Below are positions 1 to 8,869 of a stretch of DNA of 64,000 nucleotides, piece by piece. Below the pieces are notes generated by a model. It was given only the letters and a program-made list of their open reading frames with translations. It was not told where the DNA came from and did no database searches. Within the stretch, counting starts at the first letter, position 1, and each line of letters starts with the position of its first letter. The translations under genes were made by a program, and so were the position numbers. Source of the DNA: Psychrosphaera haliotis (lineage in GTDB: Bacteria > Pseudomonadota > Gammaproteobacteria > Enterobacterales > Alteromonadaceae). The stretch lies in NCBI RefSeq assembly GCF_009728465.1, contig NZ_WOCD01000001.1, positions 372,001 through 436,000 on the forward strand, given 5' to 3'.

Positions 1-22
1 TCGCAGTCATGACAAGTGGTAG

Positions 23-1135
23 TTATCGACCATCCCCTTCCCATCTAAACAAAAGCGTTCCCGCCGTTAAAAACACAACTATCATGCCCAAAAGAGTAAA
101 CACATGATGTTTGATATCCATCAAGCTCGCGCCTTCCGTCATAATAGCGCGCGCGCCTTCAACCAAGTGTGTAAGAGGTAACGCCATAGAAATAGTTTGA
201 ATAAATTCCGGGCTGCCCTCTAAAGAAAACCAAACGCCAGATAAAATCATCATTGGCCACGTTGCTAAATTTAATAAACCACCCGTTAGCTCTTCACTTC
301 TCGAACGAGAAGCAATCATTAAGCCTAATGAGATAAGCGCAAACGCACCTAATATCGCAATAACGAGTAGATCTAAATAACTTCCCAACATATAAAAATC
401 AAATAATAAATCGCAACCAATAAAAACCATTGATGACAAAAACATCACAATCATAAGTCGAGATACAATTTGCGCGGTTAAAAACTCTAACGCTGTAACC
501 GGTGTGGCATTAAGTCGTTTTAATACCATATTCTTTCTATATCGAACAATCACATAACCTACACCAAATAGACAACTGAACATCATATTCATACCTAAAA
601 TTCCAGGTAAGACCCAATCTAGATATCTAATTTGACGGCCATCCACCGTTTGTTGCTGCCAGTTTCCGGTTGTAAGACCATTAGAAGTCTTGTCGTTTGA
701 ATCTAGTTCGCCATCAACAGAAGTATTCGAGTCACCTTTTTCAACGCTTAGCGACGATGCCAAAAGTAACTTTTCAACAAAATAACCATTCGGCGATGAT
801 TCATTTAGCCAGTATTGCTGCTTTTCAAAATCGACCAAAAGATCAAGTCTGTGCTGGTGTAGCTTTGATAACGCCTTTTTAGGATCCTTATAATCAACAA
901 ACTCAATATATTTAGTCTGCAAAAATGGATGAGGCTGAACAGAAGGTGCTGAAGACTCTGAGGTTAACACTCCTACTTTATATACATCTTTGCCATCGCC
1001 AGAAAAAACCACTGCAAAACCAACGAGCAACAATACTGGAAATATAACGCTCCAAGCCAAAGAGGAACGGTCTCTAAAAAACTCTAAGTTGCGAGCCTTT
1101 AAGATGGCATAAAATCGCGTAAAAAATACCTTCAT
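23..1135 (-). CDS. ABC-2 type transporter permease
   Basis: Membrane subunit of an ABC-2 family exporter of the drug/polysaccharide/linearmycin type; substrate unknown. The 370-residue protein has one N-terminal membrane helix (about residues 27-46), a large soluble, probably periplasmic segment (about 47-170), then a block of five hydrophobic helices. A conserved-looking entry WVLPGILGMNMM lies near residue 175, and a typical ABC-2 end near residue 320 reads PLTHLVEGARAIM. The start ATG overlaps the stop of the upstream ATPase gene by four bases, so the two are translated together. The helix / large loop / five helix topology fits NatB/YhgE-like ABC-2 permeases. The 22 bases left of the stop hold nothing recognisable. 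Confidence 0.85.
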   Translation of the reverse strand: MKVFFTRFYAILKARNLEFFRDRSSLAWSVIFPVLLLVGFAVVFSGDGKDVYKVGVLTSESSAPSVQPHPFLQTKYIEFVDYKDPKKALSKLHQHRLDLLVDFEKQQYWLNESSPNGYFVEKLLLASSLSVEKGDSNTSVDGELDSNDKTSNGLTTGNWQQQTVDGRQIRYLDWVLPGILGMNMMFSCLFGVGYVIVRYRKNMVLKRLNATPVTALEFLTAQIVSRLMIVMFLSSMVFIGCDLLFDFYMLGSYLDLLVIAILGAFALISLGLMIASRSRSEELTGGLLNLATWPMMILSGVWFSLEGSPEFIQTISMALPLTHLVEGARAIMTEGASLMDIKHHVFTLLGMIVVFLTAGTLLFRWEGDGR

Positions 1136-2025
1136 GACTTTTTAGCCTCCGTTAATTGGTGTCCGGTCAACTTAATGAATAAATCATCAAGGTTTGCTGA
1201 TTTTACCTGCAGTCCGTCTAATTTAACGCCTTTTTCGAGCAAATTAGAGATAGAAACTTCCACATCTTTAGCATCAATATCTACATGATGATGACCAAAT
1301 GGACGCCCAAACTCACTAATATCCAAGCTACCTAAATTTTCTATTGGCAGGCGAATAATAGCACCGGAGAAGTGTTGATTGAGTAAACGAGATGGCGTGT
1401 CTTGAGCAATAATGGCACCTTGATCCATGATCACAATGTCATCGCATAAATACTCTGCTTCATCCATATAATGCGTGGTTAAGATAACGGTTTTACCTTG
1501 CTGTTTTATTTTTGTAATTAGGTCCCAAAAGTTTCGTCTTGCATGAGGATCTAAGCCTGTTGTTGGTTCGTCAAGGAAGAGGATTTTAGGATCATTAATT
1601 AACGCGAGTGCTAACAAAAGTCGTTGTTTCTGACCGCCCGATAGTTTTTGATGTCGACGATTTTCAATCTCAATTAGGTTACACATTTCCATCACAGACT
1701 GTTTGCTGGCGGAATTGGGATAAAACGCACCAAATAAATCTAAGGTTTCACCAACGGTTAAAAAGTCTTGCAATGCCGTGTGTTGAAACTGAATGCCAAT
1801 TTCCTTTAGCGACTCTTTGTTTAAAGGCGAACCAAAAAACGAAATCTCGCCTCCTGATGGCTCAATTAGACCTTCCATCATTTCAATGGTTGTTGTTTTT
1901 CCGGCTCCATTTGGTCCTAGTAAGCCAAAGCAACGGCCTTGCTCAACTCTAAATGACACACCTTTTACGGCCTCTACATCGTCATATATTTTGCGAAGAT
2001 TTTTGACTTCAACTACAGCTGACAT
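1132..2025 (-). CDS. ABC transporter ATP-binding protein
   Basis: Nucleotide-binding subunit partnering the ABC-2 permease that follows it. In the 297-residue protein Walker A GPNGAGKTT is at 37-45, the ABC signature LSGGQKQR at 128-135, Walker B ILFLDEP at 148-154 and the H-loop TTH at 183-185. A C-terminal extension of about 80 residues is typical of CcmA/DrrA-type exporters. The start at 2025 was chosen because GAGGA sits seven bases upstream; a longer frame begins at a TTG at 2049 but has no ribosome site. The 5' leader contains a 9-bp tandem repeat that ends 24 bases before the start codon, so repeat-length changes would alter the leader but not the ribosome site. Confidence 0.92.
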   Translation of the reverse strand: MSAVVEVKNLRKIYDDVEAVKGVSFRVEQGRCFGLLGPNGAGKTTTIEMMEGLIEPSGGEISFFGSPLNKESLKEIGIQFQHTALQDFLTVGETLDLFGAFYPNSASKQSVMEMCNLIEIENRRHQKLSGGQKQRLLLALALINDPKILFLDEPTTGLDPHARRNFWDLITKIKQQGKTVILTTHYMDEAEYLCDDIVIMDQGAIIAQDTPSRLLNQHFSGAIIRLPIENLGSLDISEFGRPFGHHHVDIDAKDVEVSISNLLEKGVKLDGLQVKSANLDDLFIKLTGHQLTEAKKS

Positions 2026-2048
2026 TTTTGTTTCCTCGAAATCGCGCA

Positions 2049-2147
2049 ATTAACATCATTAACATCATTAACATCATTAACATCATTAACATCATTAACA
2101 TCATTAACATCATTAACATCATTAACATCATTAACATCATTAACACA
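2049..2147. repeat. 9-bp tandem repeat, about 11 units
   Basis: Ten perfect copies of ATTAACATC run from 2049 to 2138, followed by one variant copy ATTAACACA. The array fills half of the gap between the divergent ABC-transporter ATPase gene (start 2025, minus) and rsmE (start 2228, plus). The unit length is a multiple of three, so copy-number changes do not alter reading frames. On the minus strand each unit carries TTAATGATG-like sequence. Perfect identity between units suggests recent slippage, so copy number probably varies between strains. Confidence 0.97.
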
Positions 2148-2227
2148 ATTAGACACCAATTCTTCATTTCTATCTAGGGGTTTGATTGCTAGAATAAAGC
2201 CATTAAAACTCAACTATTTGCCAAAGT

Positions 2228-2962
2228 ATGCGGATCCCAAGAATATATCACTCAACTCAGATTGAATTAGACACACCATTTGACCTAGACGCTGACGCTG
2301 CGAACCATGTTGGCCGCGTATTACGAATGAGCGAAGGTAATGAATTAGCCCTTTTTTGCGGTGATGGCTTTGACTATCAAGCAAGTATTGTTGGCGTGTC
2401 TAAAAAGACAGTTCAAGTTGTTGCTAACAGTAGTGTCAAAGTAGAAAACGAAAGTCCTCTAGCAATTCATTTGGCACAAGGTATTTCTCGTGGCGATAAA
2501 ATGGACTTCACCATACAAAAGTCGGTTGAGTTGGGCATAACGGACATCACCCCAATTTTTACTGAGCGCTGTGGCGTAAAACTTAAAGGCGAACGCCTCG
2601 ACAAAAAACATCAACAGTGGCAAAAAATAGCCATTGCTGCTTGTGAACAGTCAGGCCGCGCAATTGTACCAACTATCCATCGCCCTATTGAGTTTAAAGC
2701 CTTTATCGAACAGCAAACTGAACAGCTAAAGTTGAATTTACACCCACGTGCCTCCATATCTGTTTCGTCGCTAAAAATGCCTGAAACGGGTGTAAGATTT
2801 GTAATCGGTCCTGAGGGCGGTTTGAACGATCAAGAAATTGAAGCGGCGAACAATGCGGGTTACCAAGACATACTTTTGGGGCCTCGAGTACTGCGAACAG
2901 AAACCGCTGCGTTAACTTTATTAACAGCTCTTCAAGTGAAGTTTGGCGATTTAGCTTGTTAG
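2228..2962 (+). CDS. rsmE: 16S rRNA (uracil-1498-N3)-methyltransferase
   Basis: Methylates N3 of U1498 in 16S rRNA using S-adenosylmethionine. The 244-residue length is normal for RsmE. The SPOUT-class knot is shown by GPEGGLNDQEIEAA near residue 195 and LGPRVLRTETAAL near 220, the family's SAM-binding loops. The N-terminal PUA-like part contains NHVGRVLRM. The order rsmE-gshB-yqgE-ruvX on one strand is the same as in Escherichia coli and many gammaproteobacteria, which supports all four calls. Confidence 0.95.
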   Translation: MRIPRIYHSTQIELDTPFDLDADAANHVGRVLRMSEGNELALFCGDGFDYQASIVGVSKKTVQVVANSSVKVENESPLAIHLAQGISRGDKMDFTIQKSVELGITDITPIFTERCGVKLKGERLDKKHQQWQKIAIAACEQSGRAIVPTIHRPIEFKAFIEQQTEQLKLNLHPRASISVSSLKMPETGVRFVIGPEGGLNDQEIEAANNAGYQDILLGPRVLRTETAALTLLTALQVKFGDLAC

Positions 2963-3064
2963 ACTTGGTTAATTGGCCTGCTACGTTTTGCGAATTAGCC
3001 TGCTAAGTTGGGCGTTAGAAAACCTGTTTAGAAACGACGAAAACCTATTAAGAACGGAACAACT

Positions 3065-4016
3065 ATGACTATTAAACTCGGCATCGTGATGGATCCCATC
3101 AAAGACATCAACATCAAAAAGACTCTAGTTTTGCGATGTTATTAGAAGCTCAGTCTCGAGGCTATGAGTTATTTTATTTAGAAATGAATGACTTATACTT
3201 GCGTGATGGTCGAGCTTTTGGTCGTTGTAAACCGTTAAGTGTTAAAAATGACGCTAACGATTTTTATTCACTTGGTGATGTTCAAACTATGCCACTGGGC
3301 GATTTAGACGTTATTTTGATGCGCAAAGATCCTCCTTTTGATACCGAGTTTGTATACGCAACTTACATGCTTGAGCGCGCTGAAGATGAAGGCACACTAA
3401 TAGTTAACAAACCGCAGAGCTTGCGTGATGCTAATGAAAAACTTTATACCAGTTGGTTTTCAGAATTTACACCGCCGACACTTGTGACTCGTGATGCTGG
3501 TCTTATAAAAGACTTTTACAATGAGCATGGCGACATCATCTTAAAACCGCTTGATGGTATGGGCGGCGCGTCTATCTTTAGAGTAAAAGAAGGCGATCCA
3601 AACTTATCGGTGATCATTGAAACGTTAACGGCTCATGCCCAGCATTATGCAATGATCCAGGCCTTTATTCCTGATATCACAAATGGTGACAAGCGCATCC
3701 TTATTGTTGATGGCGAACCAATGCCATACACGTTAGCAAGAATTCCAGCAAAAGGTGAAACACGCGGAAACCTAGCAGCAGGCGGTCGCGGAGAAGCAAG
3801 ACCATTAAGCGATACTGACTGGAAAATTGCCAAGGCGATTGGTCCAACGTTAAAAGAAAAAGGCTTAATTTTGTTGGTTTAGATGTGATTGGCGATTGTG
3901 TTACGGAAATTAACGTAACCAGCCCAACGTGTATTAAAGAAATAGAAGCGGCTTACGACATCAGCATTACCGGCCACTTATTTGATGCCATTGAAAAGCG
4001 TTTAGAAGCAAAATAG
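3065..4016 (+). CDS. gshB: Glutathione synthetase, two frameshifts
   Basis: ATP-grasp ligase that joins gamma-glutamylcysteine and glycine in the last step of glutathione synthesis. Seen pieces: N-terminus MTIKLGIVMDPIKDIN, central LKPLDGMGGASIFRV (ATP-grasp), C-terminal GDCVTEINVTSPTC. The frame is broken twice. One base is missing in the A-run at 3116-3120 (restoring it gives KKDSSFAMLLEAQS). Another is missing in the T-run at 3869-3872 (restoring it gives GLIFVGLDVIGD). With both corrected the product is about 318 residues, the usual length. Both breaks are in homopolymers and the rest is well conserved, so sequencing error is more likely than a pseudogene. Confidence 0.9.
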
Positions 4017-4033
4017 AAGCGAACAACAAAACG

Positions 4034-4612
4034 ATGACTTTAAAAATATCAAGCCACTTAAGTCTGGCGAACCAATTTCTAATTGCTATGCCGTCGATGG
4101 ACGAAAGTTATTTTGGTCGCTCGCTAACTTACATTTGTGAACATGACGAACATGGCGCAATGGGCCTAGTTGTTAACAAAACAACAGATATGTCAGTGAA
4201 AAACTTACTCTCAGAAATCGACATCGCCGTGCCTGAGTACTCTCCACTTGACGATAAAAAGGTAATGTCAGGTGGCCCAGTGCAGGAAGATCGCGGTTTT
4301 GTTTTACATACTGGCAGTCGAGTTTGGTCATCGAGTTTACAACTAGAGCAAAACTTCATGGTCACTACCTCCAAAGATATTCTAGAAAACTTAGGCACAA
4401 CAGATGGTCCAGAAGACTTTGTTGTTACGCTAGGTTATGCAGGCTGGGGCGCAGGGCAGTTGGAAGATGAGATTGCCAACAATGCTTGGTTAACGGTTGA
4501 TGCAGACCCAGAGATTATTTTTGGCGCACCACCAAAAGAACGTTGGGAGTTGGCACTTAAAAAGTTAGGTATTTCTAGTTCTCAACTTTCACATATTGCG
4601 GGCCATTCATAA
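4034..4612 (+). CDS. yqgE: YqgE/AlgH family protein
   Basis: Member of the UPF0301/AlgH family, a small cytoplasmic alpha/beta protein of unclear biochemical function. The name AlgH comes from a proposed alginate regulatory role in Pseudomonas. It is 192 residues long with family motifs [19 protein letters not shown] at about 20-38 and GAMGLVVNK just after, plus [15 protein letters not shown] near 135. It lies 17 bases after gshB, and its stop overlaps the start of ruvX by one base (TAATG), consistent with one operon. Confidence 0.93.
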   Translation: MTLKISSHLSLANQFLIAMPSMDESYFGRSLTYICEHDEHGAMGLVVNKTTDMSVKNLLSEIDIAVPEYSPLDDKKVMSGGPVQEDRGFVLHTGSRVWSSSLQLEQNFMVTTSKDILENLGTTDGPEDFVVTLGYAGWGAGQLEDEIANNAWLTVDADPEIIFGAPPKERWELALKKLGISSSQLSHIAGHS

Positions 4613-5043
4613 TGACAGAATCTACATCACCAAAAACCGTCATGGGCATAGACTTTGGAACTGGTAGCATCGGGTTTGCTATCGGCCAATCTCTTACTGG
4701 CACTGCATCGCCTATCAAAGCGCTTAAGGCAAAGGAAGGCATTCCTAACTGGGACGACGTGGGTAGGTTATTAACCGAGTGGCAACCTGACTTAGTGGTA
4801 GTGGGTTTGCCGCTTAATATGGATGGCACTGAGCAGCTTGTAACGCAAAAAGCGAAGAAGTTTGCTAATCGAGTTCATGGCCGTTTTGGTGTGCAAGTTC
4901 ACATGCATGATGAACGCCTTAGTACAACAGATGCTAAGGCGAGCTTGTTTGAAAGTGGTGGATACCGTAATTTAAAGAAAGGTAATATCGACGCACAATC
5001 CGCTGTTGTTATCTTAGAAAGCTACTTTGAGTCCTTATACTAA
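4612..5043 (+). CDS. ruvX: Holliday junction resolvase-like protein RuvX (YqgF)
   Basis: RNase H-fold nuclease family member, linked in E. coli to pre-16S rRNA processing and proposed as a Holliday junction resolvase. At 143 residues it is normal in size. The RNase H-type acidic motif [15 protein letters not shown] is at about 13-27, [12 protein letters not shown] near 60-72, and the second motif DERLSTTDA near 100. It is the last gene of the rsmE operon and is followed by a terminator. Confidence 0.94.
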   Translation: MTESTSPKTVMGIDFGTGSIGFAIGQSLTGTASPIKALKAKEGIPNWDDVGRLLTEWQPDLVVVGLPLNMDGTEQLVTQKAKKFANRVHGRFGVQVHMHDERLSTTDAKASLFESGGYRNLKKGNIDAQSAVVILESYFESLY

Positions 5044-5099
5044 AACGGCCCAAAGGATAAAATTGACTCCCCTACTGACACTTCCATGAAAACCTGATG

Positions 5100-5124
5100 A
5101 GCCTTTTCTACAAAAAAGGCTTTT
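5100..5124 (+). terminator. Intrinsic terminator after ruvX
   Basis: AGCCTTTT (5100-5107) pairs with AAAAGGCT (5114-5121) around a six-base loop, and TTTT follows on the plus strand. It lies between the convergent genes ruvX and mlaA, so it may also limit read-through from the other side, although the U-tract is poorer on the minus strand. Confidence 0.7.
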
Positions 5125-5160
5125 AAACATTTCTGCTTAAAAGCCATATTTCAAAAGCTA

Positions 5161-6039
5161 TTAGTCAATTTCATCAAGTAAAGCTTCGTCTAGTTCAAAC
5201 TCTTCTTTAATTGGTGGATTACCGTCATAAATTTGGTAGTTTTGATTTTGATAATAGGCTTCTTTAACAAATATATATGGGTCCGTAGAGTCGTTAATTA
5301 GCTGTTCTTGTTGCAATAAGTCTGCACGGCTATAAACGGCTTTGATGCCTGTTTTAACTAAATTCCACGGCCAGTCTATTAAATATAATGGAAAAATTTG
5401 ACCATCAACAAAGTCACCTACGCCATCACGAACGGTAGTCGGTCCGTATCCCGGTAACATTAAAAATGGGCCATTGCCAACGTTTGCTGTAACTGCGAGG
5501 GTTTGACCAAAATCTTCTTTATGACGCACTAAACCCATGTGATTGGCTACATCAAATAAACCTAACAAGCCAATGGTTGAGTTAATTAAAAAGCGCCCAG
5601 TTGCCACACCTGTCTTTTTAAACTTGCCTTGTAACAAGCTATTTAAAGCGTAACCCGGCTCTTCTAGGTTAGTAACAAAACTTCTTACGCTGGTTTGCGC
5701 ACCTTGCGGTAATGACGTGTAGCCTACCGCTAATGGACGTAAAAGATACTCATCGAGTACTTCCCAGTTAAAGTCCCACATTGAACGGTTAAAATCTTCA
5801 AATGGGTCTCGTTCATCTACATAAACAGGAATTTGAGCCGTTAATGGCGCATCTTCAACTTGTTCATCAACAGGCACTGACGCTATTTTTGGTGATTCAT
5901 TGACTGTTGAGTCAGCGTCCTGTTGCTGTTGGCTTGTGTTAGTCGTAGCAGCAACTGACGTTGTATCTGGCTGCTGAGCACAAGCTGCCGTCAATACTAA
6001 TATCGCCGTTATTAGCGACGCCTTCAAAAATGCGTTCAT
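5161..6039 (-). CDS. mlaA: MlaA (VacJ) outer-membrane lipoprotein
   Basis: Outer-membrane component of the Mla pathway that removes misplaced phospholipids from the outer leaflet. The 292-residue protein starts with a lipoprotein signal ending in LTAAC (Cys at about residue 20), then a low-complexity acidic linker. The MlaA core begins at DPFEDFNRSMWDFN near residue 77 and includes GRFLINSTIGLLGLFDVA and a GPFLMLPGYGPTTVRDGVG segment. It is the last gene of the ccmFGHI run, 14 bases after ccmI, and is not near mlaBCDEF. Its charged tail rich in Glu/Asp is not part of the core. Confidence 0.92.
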   Translation of the reverse strand: MNAFLKASLITAILVLTAACAQQPDTTSVAATTNTSQQQQDADSTVNESPKIASVPVDEQVEDAPLTAQIPVYVDERDPFEDFNRSMWDFNWEVLDEYLLRPLAVGYTSLPQGAQTSVRSFVTNLEEPGYALNSLLQGKFKKTGVATGRFLINSTIGLLGLFDVANHMGLVRHKEDFGQTLAVTANVGNGPFLMLPGYGPTTVRDGVGDFVDGQIFPLYLIDWPWNLVKTGIKAVYSRADLLQQEQLINDSTDPYIFVKEAYYQNQNYQIYDGNPPIKEEFELDEALLDEID

Positions 6040-6053
6040 TAAATTACCTTGTT

Positions 6054-7640
6054 TTATTTCTTAATTAATAGCTCAACCGGTTTAGTTGCAGGCAATGATA
6101 AGTTTGTCACTGACGCTTCTAAATCTCCAAGCTCTTTTGGTGCTGATGTATCTTTCGACAACCTTGCAAATATATCTACTTGAGGCTCACCTAACAATGA
6201 CATTCCTGGCACCATTACGTTTTTATCTGTTAGCGAGACAACAAAAGTTCTCACTTCAGCGGTATTGCTGTCAGTGGCAATGCTCTCAGAAGAACTACCT
6301 TCAGAATAATTTCCGTCAGTGGCATCAGTTTCTGGTGCTCTAGCTCTGCTAAAGTTTAATTTCTCTACGTCTAGCTTCTTAACAGCTAGTGGCATCGCCA
6401 TTCCCGGCTTTTTCGCGAATAAAAACAGTGTTTTAAACTGGCTTAAATCAACATTATCGCCAACCTTCACGTTTAAAACAATTTCTAACTCCGGCCCTGA
6501 CAATTCAGCTGAGTCAGCCGGCGAACCCTTTTCCTGACTGGCGTTTTCGCTATTGTTATCAATTCTATCTTGGCTAGTGTTATGATCAGTGCTTTGACTT
6601 GCATTAGAGGCTTGTTGGCTGTCTGCAACTTCAAGTTCCTTGCTCAAAAACTGTAACCTGTCCTGTATAGGTAACGCGCGAGGGTCTTGAGGGTCTATTA
6701 CGCGGGAAACCAATTCAAAGCCAGTGTACGCTCGTTCAAACTGCTCGTCTAACATGTACCCTTCTGCCGTTAAAATTAGCGCAGTCAAGTTTTGAGGCTG
6801 CAGAGTTAACGCGTTTTTTAATATTCTAATAGAGCGCGAATAGTCTCCCGGCTGACCATTTTGCTGTAAGGCACCTGCATAACTAATCATATTGCCGATT
6901 GACTTAGGATCTAAGTTATATGACTTTTCAAATGCATCAATTGCGCCTTTAACATCACCTAAAATATGCAAATTTCGGCCAAGTAACATCCAGCCTATTG
7001 CTTTTGGATCCGTTTGCAGTTTGGTACGCAATCCTAATGATAGATCGCGCAGTTCTTCGCTTGTAGGTGTGCTAGTTCTGTCCTCTACTACCTTTTTTGA
7101 TAAAGCTGGAAAGCGTTCTAATGCGTCTTCCCAGTGCACAAGCTTTTCTTGTTGTCCGTAAAACCAATAGCCTGTGAATGTCGTTATTACTAATAAAACA
7201 AGTGCCGTAAACGTATAACGCTGAATGTTGGTCGCTTTAGTAGAGTCTTCTGACAGCCTTGCTGGTTCTTGATTCTCAGCGTTTTGAAGACTCAGTTGTT
7301 GACTTGACTGCTGGCCTAGCTCTTGGCTTTGCTGTTGATTCTGTTCTTGATTCTGTTCTTGATTCTGTTCTTGATTCTGTTCTTGATTCTGTTCTTCTCG
7401 AAGTTCATCGGTGGCCGTTAGTTTTAGCTCTTTTAGCGCATCATTGTATTGCTGCTGGCTAAATTGGCCTTTTTCTAACTCTGCATTTAATTCCTGCAAG
7501 CGAGTTCGGTACCAGTTAGATTTTAGCCCTTTATAAGTATTGGCTTGTGAAAACTTAAAGAATGGCACCACCACAAATACGCAAGCAATTGCGATCATTA
7601 ATACAGATAAAGCCCAAAATGTAGAAATACTTAAAGTCAT
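6054..7640 (-). CDS. ccmI: Cytochrome c biogenesis protein CcmI
   Basis: Apocytochrome c chaperone of the System I maturation machinery; it hands apocytochromes to the CcmF/CcmH haem-ligation complex. Two membrane helices are visible (about 6-28 and 143-163) with a cytoplasmic loop between them. TPR repeats follow in the periplasm (for example WMLLGRNLHILGDVKGAIDAFEKS near 217, cited only in part: GRNLHILGDVKGAIDAF). A C-terminal beta-rich domain ends in the VTNLSLPATKPVELLIKK region. The loop is unusual: it contains an in-frame EQNQ repeat encoded by a 12-bp tandem repeat at 7335-7394 and a wider Gln-rich stretch. A Ser/Asn-rich linker separates the TPR and C-terminal parts. At 528 residues it is long for CcmI, mainly because of these linkers. 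Confidence 0.88.
   Translation of the reverse strand: MTLSISTFWALSVLMIAIACVFVVVPFFKFSQANTYKGLKSNWYRTRLQELNAELEKGQFSQQQYNDALKELKLTATDELREEQNQEQNQEQNQEQNQEQNQQQSQELGQQSSQQLSLQNAENQEPARLSEDSTKATNIQRYTFTALVLLVITTFTGYWFYGQQEKLVHWEDALERFPALSKKVVEDRTSTPTSEELRDLSLGLRTKLQTDPKAIGWMLLGRNLHILGDVKGAIDAFEKSYNLDPKSIGNMISYAGALQQNGQPGDYSRSIRILKNALTLQPQNLTALILTAEGYMLDEQFERAYTGFELVSRVIDPQDPRALPIQDRLQFLSKELEVADSQQASNASQSTDHNTSQDRIDNNSENASQEKGSPADSAELSGPELEIVLNVKVGDNVDLSQFKTLFLFAKKPGMAMPLAVKKLDVEKLNFSRARAPETDATDGNYSEGSSSESIATDSNTAEVRTFVVSLTDKNVMVPGMSLLGEPQVDIFARLSKDTSAPKELGDLEASVTNLSLPATKPVELLIKK
7335..7394. repeat. 12-bp tandem repeat inside ccmI
   Basis: Five exact copies of TTGATTCTGTTC (plus strand) lie back to back. 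On the coding strand each unit encodes four residues of the EQNQ type, in the cytoplasmic loop between the two CcmI membrane helices. The unit is divisible by three, so slippage lengthens or shortens a flexible linker without breaking the gene. Further degenerate Gln-rich units flank the array. Confidence 0.95.
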
Positions 7641-7643
7641 GTT

Positions 7644-8285
7644 TTATTTCTTCTCTTCACCAGATTCTAATAGTGCATTAAGCTCGGCATCGAGCTTTTC
7701 CATTTCATCGTCACTAATTTTGTTTTGCTCTTGTTCAGCATGAACTGCATATTCTTGATCAGCATCTTCCTGAACTCGGTTAACATTTTGCGAACGTCTT
7801 ATAAGCACAATAATGCCAAACAAAACAAATGCGCCAGGTAAAATCCACAACATACTGGTCGCAATAGTCATTGGCGGTTGATAATGAGCAAACTGACCAT
7901 AACGGTCCACCATATAATCAATAACTTGCTGTCTAGAGTAACCTTCATCTAATAAGGCTTTGGTTTTAACTCGCATGTCCCGTGCAATCACCGCATTGCT
8001 ATCGGCAATGTTTTGGTTTTGACATTTAGGACAACGCAATTCCATAACCAATTCTTGGTAAGCAGATTTTTGTGCGTCATCTTTAAACTTGATGATTTCA
8101 CCTGAGGTGGAAAATGCCCATGCCTGAGTCGAAGTTAGTGTGGTTAAAGCAATTACTAAAACAAAGCTTGCAGCTAATAACATTAGCCACTTTGCTGAAC
8201 TAAAAAGTGAATCTGAACTTGAAAGTGAGTTTGAATCGTTAGTTGATGTTGACAACTTTTTTGAGGTCTTAAACTTAGCAATCAT
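7644..8285 (-). CDS. ccmH: Cytochrome c maturation protein CcmH
   Basis: Membrane-anchored thiol oxidoreductase that keeps the apocytochrome CXXCH cysteines reduced for haem ligation. The signature LRCPKCQNQNIADSNA (redox CPKC) is near residue 83, followed by the conserved RDMR and YGQFAHYQPP segments. A C-terminal membrane helix is at about 150-168 with a charged tail. The N-terminus is a long Ser-rich stretch before the signal-type hydrophobic segment (about 34-55). The chosen start overlaps the ccmG stop as ATGA, so the long N-terminus looks genuine, although a shorter start (ATG of MLLAASF) is possible. Confidence 0.92.
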   Translation of the reverse strand: MIAKFKTSKKLSTSTNDSNSLSSSDSLFSSAKWLMLLAASFVLVIALTTLTSTQAWAFSTSGEIIKFKDDAQKSAYQELVMELRCPKCQNQNIADSNAVIARDMRVKTKALLDEGYSRQQVIDYMVDRYGQFAHYQPPMTIATSMLWILPGAFVLFGIIVLIRRSQNVNRVQEDADQEYAVHAEQEQNKISDDEMEKLDAELNALLESGEEKK

Positions 8286-8869
8286 TGTGATACCTCATTC
8301 CATATTGGCGCAATTTTATCTCGCCAAATACGCTCGTTAATATCTCCCATGTGATGAAAACGAATAACGCCGCTTGCATCAACAACAAAGGATTCCGGCG
8401 CGCCACTAATGCCCAAATTAAGTGACAAAGTTCGGTCTAAGTCCAGAATATTGTACTCGTAAGGGTTGCCTAATTGTCCCAACATGTTACGAACATCTAC
8501 TCTTATTTCTTTAACATCTGCGAACTCACCAAATGCAGGCGCATGATTTTGGTCGTAGTAAACGCCAACAATTTTTACACCGTATTCGTTACGAAGCTTT
8601 GTAAGATAAGGGAGTTCATACTTACAGGTTGTACACCAAGTTCCCCAAACATTAAGAATGACGGGCTTTCCTATTAATGTTTGTTTGTTATGAATTTGAG
8701 ATTCATTGTATAAATCAGGTAGGGAAAACTCTGGCACAGGTTTGTTGATTAAAGCTGACTCGCGTTCATTTGGGTTACTGAATAACCCTTTTAACAAAAA
8801 GACACACAGCACAGCAAATATCGCCAGAGGCAAAAAAGCTAATCTTTTTGAAGACTTATTTGCGCTCAT
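8282..8869 (-). CDS. ccmG: Thiol:disulfide interchange protein CcmG (DsbE)
   Basis: Periplasmic thioredoxin-fold protein that reduces CcmH or apocytochrome thiols. The 195-residue protein has one N-terminal membrane anchor (about 10-28), then a TlpA/DsbE-like domain. The active site is WGTWCTTC near residues 75-82. The conserved LGISGAPESFVVD cis-proline loop is near 150. It overlaps ccmF by four bases upstream and ccmH by four bases downstream, so translation of ccmF-G-H is coupled. Confidence 0.94.
   Translation of the reverse strand: MSANKSSKRLAFLPLAIFAVLCVFLLKGLFSNPNERESALINKPVPEFSLPDLYNESQIHNKQTLIGKPVILNVWGTWCTTCKYELPYLTKLRNEYGVKIVGVYYDQNHAPAFGEFADVKEIRVDVRNMLGQLGNPYEYNILDLDRTLSLNLGISGAPESFVVDASGVIRFHHMGDINERIWRDKIAPIWNEVSQ

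Noticed and set aside
2013..2213. A 66-codon minus-strand frame with VND repeats over the 9-bp array
   Set aside because: It has no good ribosome site and is produced by a repeat whose unit is a multiple of three. I list it only as a possible leader in the finding on the array, not as a gene.
2967..3013. Imperfect direct repeat between rsmE and gshB
   Set aside because: Two similar AATTxGCCTGCTAxGTT copies, but only two and without a clear role.
3065..4016. gshB as a true pseudogene
   Set aside because: Both breaks are single-base losses in homopolymers and the rest of the protein is well conserved; similar breaks occur throughout the window.
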